From: Bacteroidales bacterium UBA4318
Lineage (GTDB): Bacteria; Bacteroidota; Bacteroidia; Bacteroidales; UBA932
Assembly (NCBI GenBank): GCA_002393895.1
Contig: DGUE01000093.1
Span: 13,282-45,347, forward strand
Length of the DNA stretch: 32,066 bases
Reading direction: 5' to 3'
The notes below the pieces were generated by a model that worked only from the letters and a program-made list of their open reading frames with translations, searched no databases and was not told the origin of the DNA. Shown piece by piece: positions 7,585 to 14,826 of the stretch. Made by a program: the position numbers and the translations under genes. The first letter of the stretch is position 1. The number at the start of each line of letters is the position of its first letter.

Positions 7585-8967
7585 ATGTTTAGCAAAGAAA
7601 CCTATACCGCACGAAGGGCCACCCTCAAGGCCCTCCTCAAAGGCGAAACGGGCCTGGCCGTATTCATCGGCAACGTAGAGGCCCCTGCCCAATACAAAGA
7701 CAACTGCTACAAGTTCCGCCAGGACAGCACCTGGCTCTACTATTTCGGGATCGACGAGCCCCGCTTCGCGGCCGTGCTGGATCTCGAAAGCGGAGAGGAA
7801 ACCATCTACGCCGATGACTTCAGCATCGACGATATCATCTGGACCGGGCCTCAGCCCACCGTGGCCGAGCAGGCCGCGCGCGTGGGCATCTCCCGCACCG
7901 AGCCCTATGCCAAGCTGGACTGGGCGGTAAGCCAGGCCATAGTGCAGGGCAGGAAGATCCACTCTATCCCGCCGTCCAGGTACTACAATACCATGAAACT
8001 CCAGAGCCTGGGGGTCGACAAGCCCTCCGAGGCGCTCATCCGCGCAATCATCAGCATGCGCCTCGTGAAGACTCCGGAAGAGATTGCGGAGATAGATGCG
8101 GCCTGCGTGCTAGGCCAGAAGATGCACACCGTCGCCCGCAAGGGCATACGCCTCGGTAGGGTGGAACAGGAGATTGTGGGGGAGATGGAGGGAGTTACGC
8201 TTGCCGAAGGGTGGGGAGTAAGCTTTGCGACCATCCTTACCCAGCACGGCGAGGTCTTCCACAACCACGGACACGCCTTCCCCATCGAACCGGGCAAGTT
8301 GATGGTGATAGATGCCGGTGCGGAGAGCAACTCCCACTACGCATCCGACTTCACACGCACCTATCCTACCGGCGGAAAGTACACCCCCAGGCAGAGGGAT
8401 ATCTACAGCATAGTATACGACTGCCACGAACTGGCGTTCTCGCTGACGGGGCCCGGCACTGCCTACCGCGACGTGCATCTGGCTGTGGCCCGCCTGATGC
8501 TGGACCGCCTCAGCCAGCTGGGCCTGGTGAAAGGCGACCTGGACGAGATGGTGGCCGAGGGAGTCGCCGGTCTCTTCATGCCTCACGGCCTCGGCCACAA
8601 CATGGGCCTGGACGTGCATGATATGGAGGATCTCGGCGAGGATCTGGTGGGATACGATCCCGACCAGAAGCGCTCCTCGCAGCTGGGGTTGAGGTCTTTG
8701 AGGATGGCGCGCCGCCTGGTCCCCGGCAACGTAGTTACCGACGAGCCCGGCATCTACTTCATCCCGGATTTGATAAGACTCTGGAAGAAGGAAGGCCGCC
8801 CGTTCGTTAACTACGCCGCCCTGGAAGAGGGGTACTTCGACTTCGGAGGTATCCGCATAGAAGATGACGTGCTGGTGACTCCCGACGGTGCCCGCCGCCT
8901 CGGCGGAACCCGCCTCCCCGCCTCGCCGGACGATGTTGAAGCTACAATGGCCAATGACCGTGCTTAA
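7585..8967 (+). CDS. pepP: Xaa-Pro aminopeptidase (aminopeptidase P family, M24B)
   Basis: This is a dimetal enzyme that removes an N-terminal residue preceding proline. The 460-residue protein has the creatinase-like N-terminal domain (about 1-170) and a pita-bread C-terminal domain. Metal ligands are visible: the Asp residues in VIDAGAESNSHYASDFTRTYP (two short segments VIDAGAES and ASDFTRTYP), His in PHGLGHNMGLDVHD, Glu in DEPGIYF and Glu in GGIRIEDDVLV. No signal peptide is seen, so it should be cytoplasmic. It is followed after 48 bases by fabG, with a dispersed-repeat fragment in between. Confidence 0.95.
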   Translation: MFSKETYTARRATLKALLKGETGLAVFIGNVEAPAQYKDNCYKFRQDSTWLYYFGIDEPRFAAVLDLESGEETIYADDFSIDDIIWTGPQPTVAEQAARVGISRTEPYAKLDWAVSQAIVQGRKIHSIPPSRYYNTMKLQSLGVDKPSEALIRAIISMRLVKTPEEIAEIDAACVLGQKMHTVARKGIRLGRVEQEIVGEMEGVTLAEGWGVSFATILTQHGEVFHNHGHAFPIEPGKLMVIDAGAESNSHYASDFTRTYPTGGKYTPRQRDIYSIVYDCHELAFSLTGPGTAYRDVHLAVARLMLDRLSQLGLVKGDLDEMVAEGVAGLFMPHGLGHNMGLDVHDMEDLGEDLVGYDPDQKRSSQLGLRSLRMARRLVPGNVVTDEPGIYFIPDLIRLWKKEGRPFVNYAALEEGYFDFGGIRIEDDVLVTPDGARRLGGTRLPASPDDVEATMANDRA

Positions 8968-8970
8968 CAT

Positions 8971-8997
8971 GTCATTCCGAACAAAGTGAAGGAATCT
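8971..8997 (-). repeat. fragment of a common dispersed intergenic repeat
   Basis: GTCATTCCGAACAAAG followed by TGAAGGAATCT. Read on the minus strand in one frame it gives RFLHFVRND, a spurious peptide well known from dispersed repeats in many bacterial genomes. The arms ATTCC/GGAAT make it a weak hairpin. It is unrelated to the 35-bp family. Confidence 0.55.
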
Positions 8998-9015
8998 AAA
9001 ATACAATAAATAACT

Positions 9016-9753
9016 ATGGGACTTTTAGAAGGTAAAGTCGCCCTCATTACGGGCGCATCCAGGGGAATCGGCAAAGCGATTGCCCTCAAATATGCGGCAG
9101 AAGGTGCCGACATAGCATTCACCGATCTGGTTGTAAATCAGGATACTGTGGCAGAAATCGCCGCTCTCGGGCACAAGGTCAAGGCCTACGAAAGCAACGC
9201 GGCCGATTTCGAGCAGACCCAGCAGATAGTGGAGCAGATCCTCGCCGACTTCGGCAAGATCGATATCCTCGTAAACAACGCCGGCATCACCAAGGACGGC
9301 CTCGTCATGCGCATGACCGAGCAGCAGTGGGATGCGGTGATAGCCGTGAACATGAAATCCGCATTCAACTTCATGCACGCCGTGGTGCCTGCAATGGCAC
9401 GCGCCAAGAGCGGCAGCATCATCAACATGGCATCCATCGCCGGCCAGATGGGCAACCCCGGCCAGGTGAACTACGCAGCCACCAAAGCAGGCCTCATTGC
9501 AATGGCCAAGTCCGTGGCTAAAGAGATGGGCTCCCGCGGCATCCGCGCCAACGCCATCGCCCCCGGATTCATAGTTTCCGACATGACCAACGCCCTGCCC
9601 GAAGCAGTGCGCGAAGAATACATCAAGCAGATTCCCCTCAAGCGCGGCGGCACCCCCGAGGACATAGCCAATGCGGCCCTCTTCCTCGCCAGCGACCTCT
9701 CCTCCTACATCACCGGACAGGTCATCCCCGTCAACGGCGGACTCTACTGCTAG
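9016..9753 (+). CDS. fabG: 3-oxoacyl-[acyl-carrier-protein] reductase
   Basis: This is a short-chain dehydrogenase that reduces 3-oxoacyl-ACP with NADPH in fatty acid synthesis. The 245-residue length is standard. The Rossmann motif TGASRGIG is at 12-19 and NNAG at 87-90. The catalytic residues are Ser140 (NMAS), Tyr153 and Lys157 (YAATK). The C-terminal INGQ-type end is VIPVNGGLYC. It is not next to other fab genes, so a different SDR substrate cannot be excluded, but the whole chain reads as FabG. It is closed by a hairpin before the kinase gene. Confidence 0.92.
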   Translation: MGLLEGKVALITGASRGIGKAIALKYAAEGADIAFTDLVVNQDTVAEIAALGHKVKAYESNAADFEQTQQIVEQILADFGKIDILVNNAGITKDGLVMRMTEQQWDAVIAVNMKSAFNFMHAVVPAMARAKSGSIINMASIAGQMGNPGQVNYAATKAGLIAMAKSVAKEMGSRGIRANAIAPGFIVSDMTNALPEAVREEYIKQIPLKRGGTPEDIANAALFLASDLSSYITGQVIPVNGGLYC

Positions 9754-9760
9754 TTTTTTT

Positions 9761-9799
9761 GCCCCCTCCTGCCGTGCGCATCAGGGGGCTTATTGTTTT
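9761..9799 (+). terminator. terminator after fabG
   Basis: GCCCCCT (9761-9767) pairs with AGGGGGC (9783-9789) across a 15-base loop, followed by TTATTGTTTT. A run of seven T precedes it. It sits just 5 bases before the kinase ATG at 9804, so it may attenuate rather than fully separate that gene. Confidence 0.6.
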
Positions 9800-9803
9800 G
9801 ATT

Positions 9804-10643
9804 ATGAAGATAATAGTCGAGAGCGGCGCTACCAAGAGCGACTGGCGGGTCCTGGGCCCGGACGGCCGCGAGTTGAAGCGTTTCCTGAGTGCGGGCATCA
9901 ACGTGTCGAGCATGAAGATGGAAGATATCAAGGCAACGCTGGCGGAGGCCATCTCCTCAGAGGGCCTTGCCGGTGCGTCCGGCCTGTATCTCTATACCGC
10001 CGGGGTGGTTACGCCTGAGATTGCTGCCGAGCTTACCGGGTTTTTGCGCGGGGTTTCCGCCATTGGGGAGATCGATATCCAGGACGACCTGATGGGTGCT
10101 GCCAGGGGGGTGTGCGGGCATGAGCCCGGAATCGTTGCCATCCTTGGAACAGGCTCCAACACGTGCTTTTACGACGGGGCGACCGTTGAGCGAAAGGTGT
10201 ACTCGGGGGGATATGTGATTGGCGACGAGGGTAGCGGTTCGGCTCTTGGGAAGCTTTTCTTGTCGGACTTTATCAAGGGCCTGGTTCCGGAGGATCTGGC
10301 TGCAGATTTTTCCAGAGAGTTCGATTCTTCGTATGCGGGTATTGTAGAAGGCGTTTACCGCAGCGCTTCGCCTTCGTGCTACCTTGGTAGTATTGCCCCG
10401 TTCGTGGTCGGGCACTATTCGCATCCATATGCCAAGGAGTTGATAGAGAGGAATTTCCAGGCTTTTATCGAGCGCTCACTATTGCGTTACGACGTGGCGG
10501 CCTACCCTGTTGGCATCGTTGGCGGTTTCGCCTTTGCCTGCCGGTATATCCTGACGCCCCTTTTCGCCGCCGCCGGCATCCGCGCCTCCCGCTTTATCAA
10601 AGCCCCGATCGACGGCCTCTGCGAATACCACTCCGCCCGCTAG
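9804..10643 (+). CDS. BadF/BadG-type ATPase, N-acetylglucosamine kinase-like
   Basis: This is an ASKHA-fold sugar kinase. The start at 9804 (MKIIVESGATKSDW) gives the usual phosphate-1 motif at the N-terminus; an upstream in-frame ATG would cross the terminator hairpin. The protein is 279 residues. The second phosphate motif ILGTGSNTCFYDG, the ATP-binding GDEGSGSALG and the C-terminal VGIVGGFAF are visible. Bacteroidetes members of this type are annotated as GlcNAc kinases that feed amino sugars into metabolism or cell-wall recycling; the exact substrate is inferred. Followed by a repeat-rich gap. Confidence 0.85.
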   Translation: MKIIVESGATKSDWRVLGPDGRELKRFLSAGINVSSMKMEDIKATLAEAISSEGLAGASGLYLYTAGVVTPEIAAELTGFLRGVSAIGEIDIQDDLMGAARGVCGHEPGIVAILGTGSNTCFYDGATVERKVYSGGYVIGDEGSGSALGKLFLSDFIKGLVPEDLAADFSREFDSSYAGIVEGVYRSASPSCYLGSIAPFVVGHYSHPYAKELIERNFQAFIERSLLRYDVAAYPVGIVGGFAFACRYILTPLFAAAGIRASRFIKAPIDGLCEYHSAR

Positions 10644-10667
10644 CCCCTGCCAGGCGGCCTCTGCCCT

Positions 10668-10706
10668 GTGGTTTTGCTGGGTGGTTTTGCTGGGCGGTTT
10701 TGCCCT
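10668..10706 (+). repeat. 13-bp tandem repeat, then GCCCTG-rich tract
   Basis: Two exact copies of GTGGTTTTGCTGG (10668-10693) and a third degenerate copy (10694-10706) lie between the kinase stop and array B. Over 10661-10766 the word GCCCTG also recurs about six times in variable spacing. No gene is supported in this tract, though an open frame runs through it. Confidence 0.6.
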
Positions 10707-10793
10707 GTTCGCTGGCCCTGACGGGTGCCTTCTAGCCCTGTTCGATAGCCCTGCTGGACGCCCTGTCCCAGCCTGGCACCCTCTTTTCGCCCC

Positions 10794-10932
10794 ACCCGTC
10801 GAGCTTTTCCCGCAAAACCTCTACAGGTCGTCCGTTTTTTGCCCTACCTGTCGAGAAAAACCTACAAAACCTCTACTGGTCGGCCTTTTTTTGCCCTACC
10901 CGTCGAGAAAAACTTGCAAAACCTCTACGGGT
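10794..10932 (+). repeat. REP-like array B: three 35-bp palindromic units, 52-bp period
   Basis: Units at 10794-10828, 10846-10880 and 10898-10932 each run from ACCYGTCGAG to CTCTACNGGT. The two 17-bp spacers are alike and both end in TTTTTTGCCCT. The starts are exactly 52 bases apart. The third unit has fully paired outer arms ACCCGT/ACGGGT. The array ends 159 bases before the transposase ATG, and no -7 consensus is evident between them. Confidence 0.85.
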
Positions 10933-11091
10933 CAGCGGGTTACATATAAAAATTTAAGTTTAGGCAAATCAAAAAATAAATCTTATACCCATTTAAAAAC
11001 ACGCAATCGTCAGCAGAAACATATAATAAAGCAATTGTTTGCCGCAATAATTTGGAAGCCTCCGAAAACCCCGCCAACTTGCAAACAAAAA

Positions 11092-11964
11092 ATGCGAATC
11101 TATTTAAACTGCTGTAGTAAAGGTCTTGAAACGGACATCCTGTTCAAATCTCCTATTGAATTCATTGCCGGAATCAACCGGATTGCGGTCTGTATTCTAT
11201 TATGTCTGGCAAAAGGCATGACAGTCAGCGTAATCTCCTTCTGCCTGATGGACAATCATTTCCACCTTTTGCTGTATGGTGAGGAGGAGCACTGCATACA
11301 GTTCCTCAATCTCTATAAAAAGCTGACCCTGATGTGGATAGCCACCCATCGCGGAGCTCCTCTGAATGGCGAAATTGTTTTGGGCCATTGGCCCGTCGCC
11401 CGGGATAAAGTCCATGAAAAGGTGGTATATTATCACCGAAACCCGTACGTGGCCGGACTTAAAACCCTGCCGTATTACTACAAGTGGTCATCGGCCGGGC
11501 TGCTCTTCGCCGACAGGAAAGAACAGATGAAGGGCCTGACCAAAGCCTCGGACTTATCCGCCGAATGCAAAAGAAGATATATGTACAGCCGCGTTGAAGT
11601 ACCTGATAATTGGTATTTTACAGAGGATGGCATGGTCTGGCCGGGCAGCTTTATCGACATCGATTTCCTGGAGAGGCTGTTTCAAGGTCCGGGTTCCTAT
11701 ATGTTCGAAATGAACAACAGCAATATCGACAAGGAATGCGAAAGGGAGATGCTGATGGACAGTATGATGCTGCCTGACGGGGATGTTCTGGATGCGGCAG
11801 CGAAATATGCCAAACAGATGTTCGACAAAGGCGGAATCGAGAGTTGCAGCAAGGGAGAAAGAATCAGCATAGGAATGCTTTTACGCAAAGATCTGGGATG
11901 CAATCATAAGCAGTTGGCTCGAGTGTTGAAACTGTCGCCTTCGGACCTGAAGTTGATGGTATGA
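11092..11964 (+). CDS. REP-associated tyrosine transposase (RAYT, Y1/IS200-like family)
   Basis: Y1 transposases are HUH endonucleases that nick single-stranded hairpins; RAYTs are single-copy relatives linked to REP repeats. The start is placed at 11092 because the open frame upstream runs through the repeats; this gives 290 residues. HUH is His56-Phe-His58 in FCLMDNHFHLLLYG. The catalytic Tyr is likely Tyr113 in VVYYHRNPYVAGL, followed by the family's KWSS. A C-terminal region (about 250-290, RKDLGCNHKQLARVLKLSPSD) looks like a helix-turn-helix. No terminal inverted repeats of its own are seen. The stop overlaps comF by 4 bases (ATGA), an odd coupling for a transposase. Confidence 0.88.
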   Translation: MRIYLNCCSKGLETDILFKSPIEFIAGINRIAVCILLCLAKGMTVSVISFCLMDNHFHLLLYGEEEHCIQFLNLYKKLTLMWIATHRGAPLNGEIVLGHWPVARDKVHEKVVYYHRNPYVAGLKTLPYYYKWSSAGLLFADRKEQMKGLTKASDLSAECKRRYMYSRVEVPDNWYFTEDGMVWPGSFIDIDFLERLFQGPGSYMFEMNNSNIDKECEREMLMDSMMLPDGDVLDAAAKYAKQMFDKGGIESCSKGERISIGMLLRKDLGCNHKQLARVLKLSPSDLKLMV

Positions 11965-12773
11965 TCTGGAAGGTGATAGCCGACCTGCTGATGCCGAGGA
12001 CGTGCCTGGCGTGCGGGGCGGAACTGGGCCCGGAGGAGGAACATCTCTGCGAAGCCTGCCTGAAGGACCTGCCGCAGACGCGCTACTGGAAGTTGAGGGA
12101 GAACCCTATGGCCGAGAGTTTCAACGCGCTGATACAGAGGAATATGGGTGATGATGTGCAGTACCAGCCCTACAGCTACGCGGCGGCCCTTTATTTCTAC
12201 AAGGGAGGATACCGGGAGATCAGCAAGGCCCTGAAATATCGGCGGAATTTTGCAGCTGGCAGGTGTTTCGGGCGGCTGTTGGGGAAGACGTTGGCAGAGA
12301 CGGAATTTTTCCGGGATGTAGATCTGGTGGTGCCCATCCCCCTTCATTGGACCCGGCGCTGGCAGCGCGGATACAACCAGGCGGCAGTCATCGCCCGGGA
12401 GGTGGCGGCCTGTCTGGGATGCCCCTGCGACACGAGGCTGCTGAAGCGCACCCGGCATACCCGGACCCAGACCCATCTGAATGCAGAAGGCCGCGCCGCA
12501 AATGTGGCCGGCGCGTTCCGGGTGAACGCACGTAACTGGCGCAGGCTCGTCACGCGGGAACCACCATCTCTGCACCGCCAGCCCTCTTCGTGCCAGCCGA
12601 CCTCTCCCCACCATTATTTATTAATAGACGACGTTTTCACTACCGGCGCGACCGCTTCCGCCTGCGAACGGGCAATCAGGGAGGCCCTGCGGACTGCAAC
12701 CCCCGGCCGGAATTCCAATAATGCCCGCCAAATCAGGATTTCGATCGCCACATTGGCGTGCGTGGAGCGCTGA
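11961..12773 (+). CDS. comF: ComF family phosphoribosyltransferase-like protein
   Basis: ComF proteins act in natural transformation, probably at ssDNA import, in competent bacteria. The 270-residue product has the N-terminal zinc ribbon (Cys15, Cys18, Cys30, Cys33), the central VVPIPLHWTRRWQRGYNQA segment, the RTQTHLNAEGRAANVAGAF motif and the PRPP loop LLIDDVFTTGATA. About 25 residues rich in Ser, Pro, Arg and His (RREP-like, near 195-215) are inserted just before the PRPP strand, longer than usual. It overlaps the RAYT stop and is likely translated by coupling. It converges on the barrel gene, leaving an 8-base gap. Confidence 0.9.
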   Translation: MIWKVIADLLMPRTCLACGAELGPEEEHLCEACLKDLPQTRYWKLRENPMAESFNALIQRNMGDDVQYQPYSYAAALYFYKGGYREISKALKYRRNFAAGRCFGRLLGKTLAETEFFRDVDLVVPIPLHWTRRWQRGYNQAAVIAREVAACLGCPCDTRLLKRTRHTRTQTHLNAEGRAANVAGAFRVNARNWRRLVTREPPSLHRQPSSCQPTSPHHYLLIDDVFTTGATASACERAIREALRTATPGRNSNNARQIRISIATLACVER

Positions 12774-12781
12774 CGTTTGCC

Positions 12782-13285
12782 TTAGAATGATTTTCCGAAA
12801 GAGAATCCTATCTGATGGCCTTTGTAGGGAACTGTCACTCCTCCATCCAGGTTGCCGGCGCCACCAAGGAACCAGTAATTGACCTTGAAGAAGAATTTGT
12901 GGATGTTGACACCTACTGACGGATTAATGAAATAGCAAATGTCATTATGTTCTGAAATGGTAAGCTCCAAGCCGGTGCGCGCAGAGACAAACGGGCTGAG
13001 ATCACTCTTGAAGAAAACATATTTTGCTTCGAGGAAAAGAGGGAAGGATACACCTTCGCTATGAAGTAACTTCTCAAGGCCGGTACCGATTCCGATAAAT
13101 GATCCATCTCCGTAAGAAATACCGTGTACCGTCAGAATATCAAACTCTCCACCACCGGCACTTTGCTTTCCAATATTGGCACGCCCTCCTACCTCGAGCC
13201 CACCTGAATATCCTTGTTTAAAACCCGACTGTGCTGAAGCCAAAACTGAAAACAGAAAAAATACAATAGTCAGAAACTTTTTCAT
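12782..13285 (-). CDS. small outer membrane beta-barrel-like protein, function unknown
   Basis: The protein is 167 residues with a clear signal peptide (MKKFLTIVFFLFSVLASAQ). The mature part alternates Gly-rich and aromatic strands and ends SFGKSF with a terminal Phe, consistent with an eight-stranded barrel. No enzymatic motif is seen. It is transcribed away from the DUF456 gene. The product is recognised only by type, not by family. Confidence 0.75.
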   Translation of the reverse strand: MKKFLTIVFFLFSVLASAQSGFKQGYSGGLEVGGRANIGKQSAGGGEFDILTVHGISYGDGSFIGIGTGLEKLLHSEGVSFPLFLEAKYVFFKSDLSPFVSARTGLELTISEHNDICYFINPSVGVNIHKFFFKVNYWFLGGAGNLDGGVTVPYKGHQIGFSFGKSF

Positions 13286-13312
13286 AGTTTAACCGTTATT
13301 TGAAATGGGCGG

Positions 13313-13320
13313 CAAAAGTA
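13313..13320 (-). promoter_or_regulatory. promoter of the small barrel gene
   Basis: On the minus strand TTTTTG, 20 bases, then TACTTTTG fits the -33/-7 pair of Bacteroidetes. The leader is about 25 bases. This is the best two-part match in the window. Confidence 0.6.
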
Positions 13321-13349
13321 CTCAATTTTCAAAACAAAAGCAAAAACCT

Positions 13350-13357
13350 TATATTTG
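13350..13357 (+). promoter_or_regulatory. -7 box of the DUF456 gene
   Basis: TATATTTG ends 7 bases before the ATG at 13365, so the leader would be a few bases at most. It overlaps the -33 area of the divergent barrel promoter. Confidence 0.55.
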
Positions 13358-13364
13358 CAGAACT

Positions 13365-13850
13365 ATGACATCACTCGAGATTTTTGCAATCATCTGCGGG
13401 GTGCTGGGCATCATCGGCAGTATAGTTCCCGGGCTTCCCGGGCCGCCACTCAGTTGGGTGGGGCTTATGCTTGTATTCTTTGCCGGGAACCGCGGCGAAT
13501 GTGAACCTATTTCTACCACGTTCCTGCTGGTCTGGCTCGGCATCACTACCGTGGTAACCATACTCGATTACGTGATTCCAGGGTGGTTTGCAAAGAGCAC
13601 AGGAGGCCACAAAGAAGCCTCCTGGGGTGCTATAATCGGGCTATTCGCCGGAATGTTCCTTACGCCGATCGGCATGCTGGCGGGTGCACTGCTGGGTGCC
13701 TTTATCGGGGAATTCTATTTCGCGCAGCAGGATGCCATGCATTCTGTCAAGGCGTCGCTCGGCGCCTTCCTCGGTTTTATCTTCAGCACCGGAATGAAGC
13801 TGATTGCCGCCGGCATAATGGCATTCTACATTTTCAAGGCGATAATCTAG
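13365..13850 (+). CDS. DUF456 family membrane protein
   Basis: The start at 13365 follows a -7 box; the longer frame from 13305 would cover the promoter. The 161-residue protein is almost entirely hydrophobic. It opens with a first helix FAIICGVLGIIGSIVPGLPG, followed by PPLSWVG, typical of DUF456. Later Gly-rich helices (AIIGLFAGMFLTPIGMLAGALLGA in two parts, then ASLGAFLGFIFSTGMKLI) give about four to five membrane segments. It is an inner membrane protein of unknown role. Array C follows 14 bases after its stop. Confidence 0.85.
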   Translation: MTSLEIFAIICGVLGIIGSIVPGLPGPPLSWVGLMLVFFAGNRGECEPISTTFLLVWLGITTVVTILDYVIPGWFAKSTGGHKEASWGAIIGLFAGMFLTPIGMLAGALLGAFIGEFYFAQQDAMHSVKASLGAFLGFIFSTGMKLIAAGIMAFYIFKAII

Positions 13851-13864
13851 CCTTTTCTTCTCAG

Positions 13865-14003
13865 ACCCGTAGAGCTTTTCGGCCTAATTCTTTACAAGTA
13901 GGCCGAAAAATGGGCGACCTGTAGAGGTTTTACCGGGTTTCCTTGACGAGTAGAGCAAAAAACGGCTGACCTGTAGAGGTTTTGCGGGAAAAGCTCGACG
14001 GGA
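13865..14003 (-). repeat. REP-like array C: three units, 52-bp period, inverted relative to B
   Basis: Units at 13865-13899, 13917-13951 and 13969-14003 start exactly 52 bases apart. The reverse complement of the second spacer, CAGCCGTTTTTTGCTCT, closely matches the array B spacers. The array therefore has the same design in the opposite direction. The right arms of these units are the most degenerate of the family. With B it frames a 3.2-kb segment that holds the RAYT gene. The rest of the gap (14004-14061) shows nothing clear. Confidence 0.8.
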
Positions 14004-14061
14004 GGGACGGAATGCAAGTGGAGAGCTGCGGATAGAGCGGCCAGGCTGGGTGGTGGGGGGA

Positions 14062-14823
14062 TTACGCCGAGGTGAGGTAGCAGCGGACGGCGGACCAGCG
14101 GCGGGCGGCGAGGTCGGCGGGGGCAATCAAGAAGTTGAGCATGCCGCAGTCGAAGAAACGGAGGCCCCAGTCGTCGTTTTCGTCAATCTGCAGGAGGTTG
14201 ATCATGCCGGGCATCTCCTGAGCCACCTCGTCGTAAAATGGCCGGCCCAGCAGCTGGAACCCGTCACCGGTCGTCTCGCAAGAAGCACCGGTCGTCTCGC
14301 AAGAATCACCGGCCGCCCCGCAGGAATCAACCGCCTCGTCCGAACCACAATCCGCCCCGCTACCAAAGGCCATCGGAACCGCCGGCAGGCAGGCCTCGGT
14401 GCCATCTTCATATAATATGCTGTGCGTATGCAGATTCTCGCAGGAGGGGGCCCACAGCACTTTAAAACATGGAGCTTCCCACTCGCCGAGCCCGGGCGAA
14501 ACCACCGCATCCAGATTCCCCAGGAAATAATCCAGCGCAGCAAAGAAGTACAGCATCCCCTCGTGAGGCAGCAGGCCCTCCGGGTCAACCGCCGCAAGGT
14601 CCGAACACCGTATCTGGCAGATAAAGGTCAGCGGGTCGTCGTATTCGTCCACGGCATCCCGGCCGTCATCATCCACATATTCCTCCCGGACCGGCACCTC
14701 CGGATATTCAAGCTCTTCCGGCATATCCGGGAAACCCCACCACTTGCTCTGCCCGAACAACGCCCCTCCGGCAGCACCCGCCGAAGCCCCCGAGGCCTTC
14801 CCAAACTTGATCTGAATCGCCAT
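14062..14823 (-). CDS. DUF1963 (YwqG-like) protein
   Basis: The 253-residue protein shows DUF1963 hallmarks: KWWGFPDMPE near the start, DPLTFICQIRCSDLA, LLPHEGMLYFFAALDY, and near the end INLLQIDENDDW followed by DCGMLNFLIAPADLA. The family's biochemical role is not established. Residues about 166-189 are three to four copies of a 7-residue repeat (SCETTGD/A) coded by a 21-bp tandem repeat, an insertion into the conserved fold. It is the last of three minus-strand genes and starts 3 bases after the previous stop. The product is probably cytoplasmic, as no signal is seen. Confidence 0.8.
   Translation of the reverse strand: MAIQIKFGKASGASAGAAGGALFGQSKWWGFPDMPEELEYPEVPVREEYVDDDGRDAVDEYDDPLTFICQIRCSDLAAVDPEGLLPHEGMLYFFAALDYFLGNLDAVVSPGLGEWEAPCFKVLWAPSCENLHTHSILYEDGTEACLPAVPMAFGSGADCGSDEAVDSCGAAGDSCETTGASCETTGDGFQLLGRPFYDEVAQEMPGMINLLQIDENDDWGLRFFDCGMLNFLIAPADLAARRWSAVRCYLTSA
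14265..14327 (-). repeat. 21-bp in-frame tandem repeat (three units)
   Basis: Units at 14265-14285, 14286-14306 and 14307-14327; the first two differ in one base, the third in several. On the coding strand each encodes a 7-residue Ser-Cys-Glu-Thr-Thr-Gly-Asp/Ala type unit inside the DUF1963 protein. Confidence 0.85.
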
Positions 14824-14826
14824 AAG

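Noticed and set aside
8971..8997. Membership of this fragment in the 35-bp family
   Set aside because: It shares no arms with that family and matches a different, widespread repeat.
10794..10932. Regular palindromic repeats with spacers that look like a short CRISPR array
   Set aside because: Spacers are only 17 bases and nearly identical, repeats are divergent, and no cas gene is near.
10681..11091. N-terminal extension of the transposase frame
   Set aside because: It translates repeat units and low-complexity DNA; Y1 homology starts only after the ATG at 11092.
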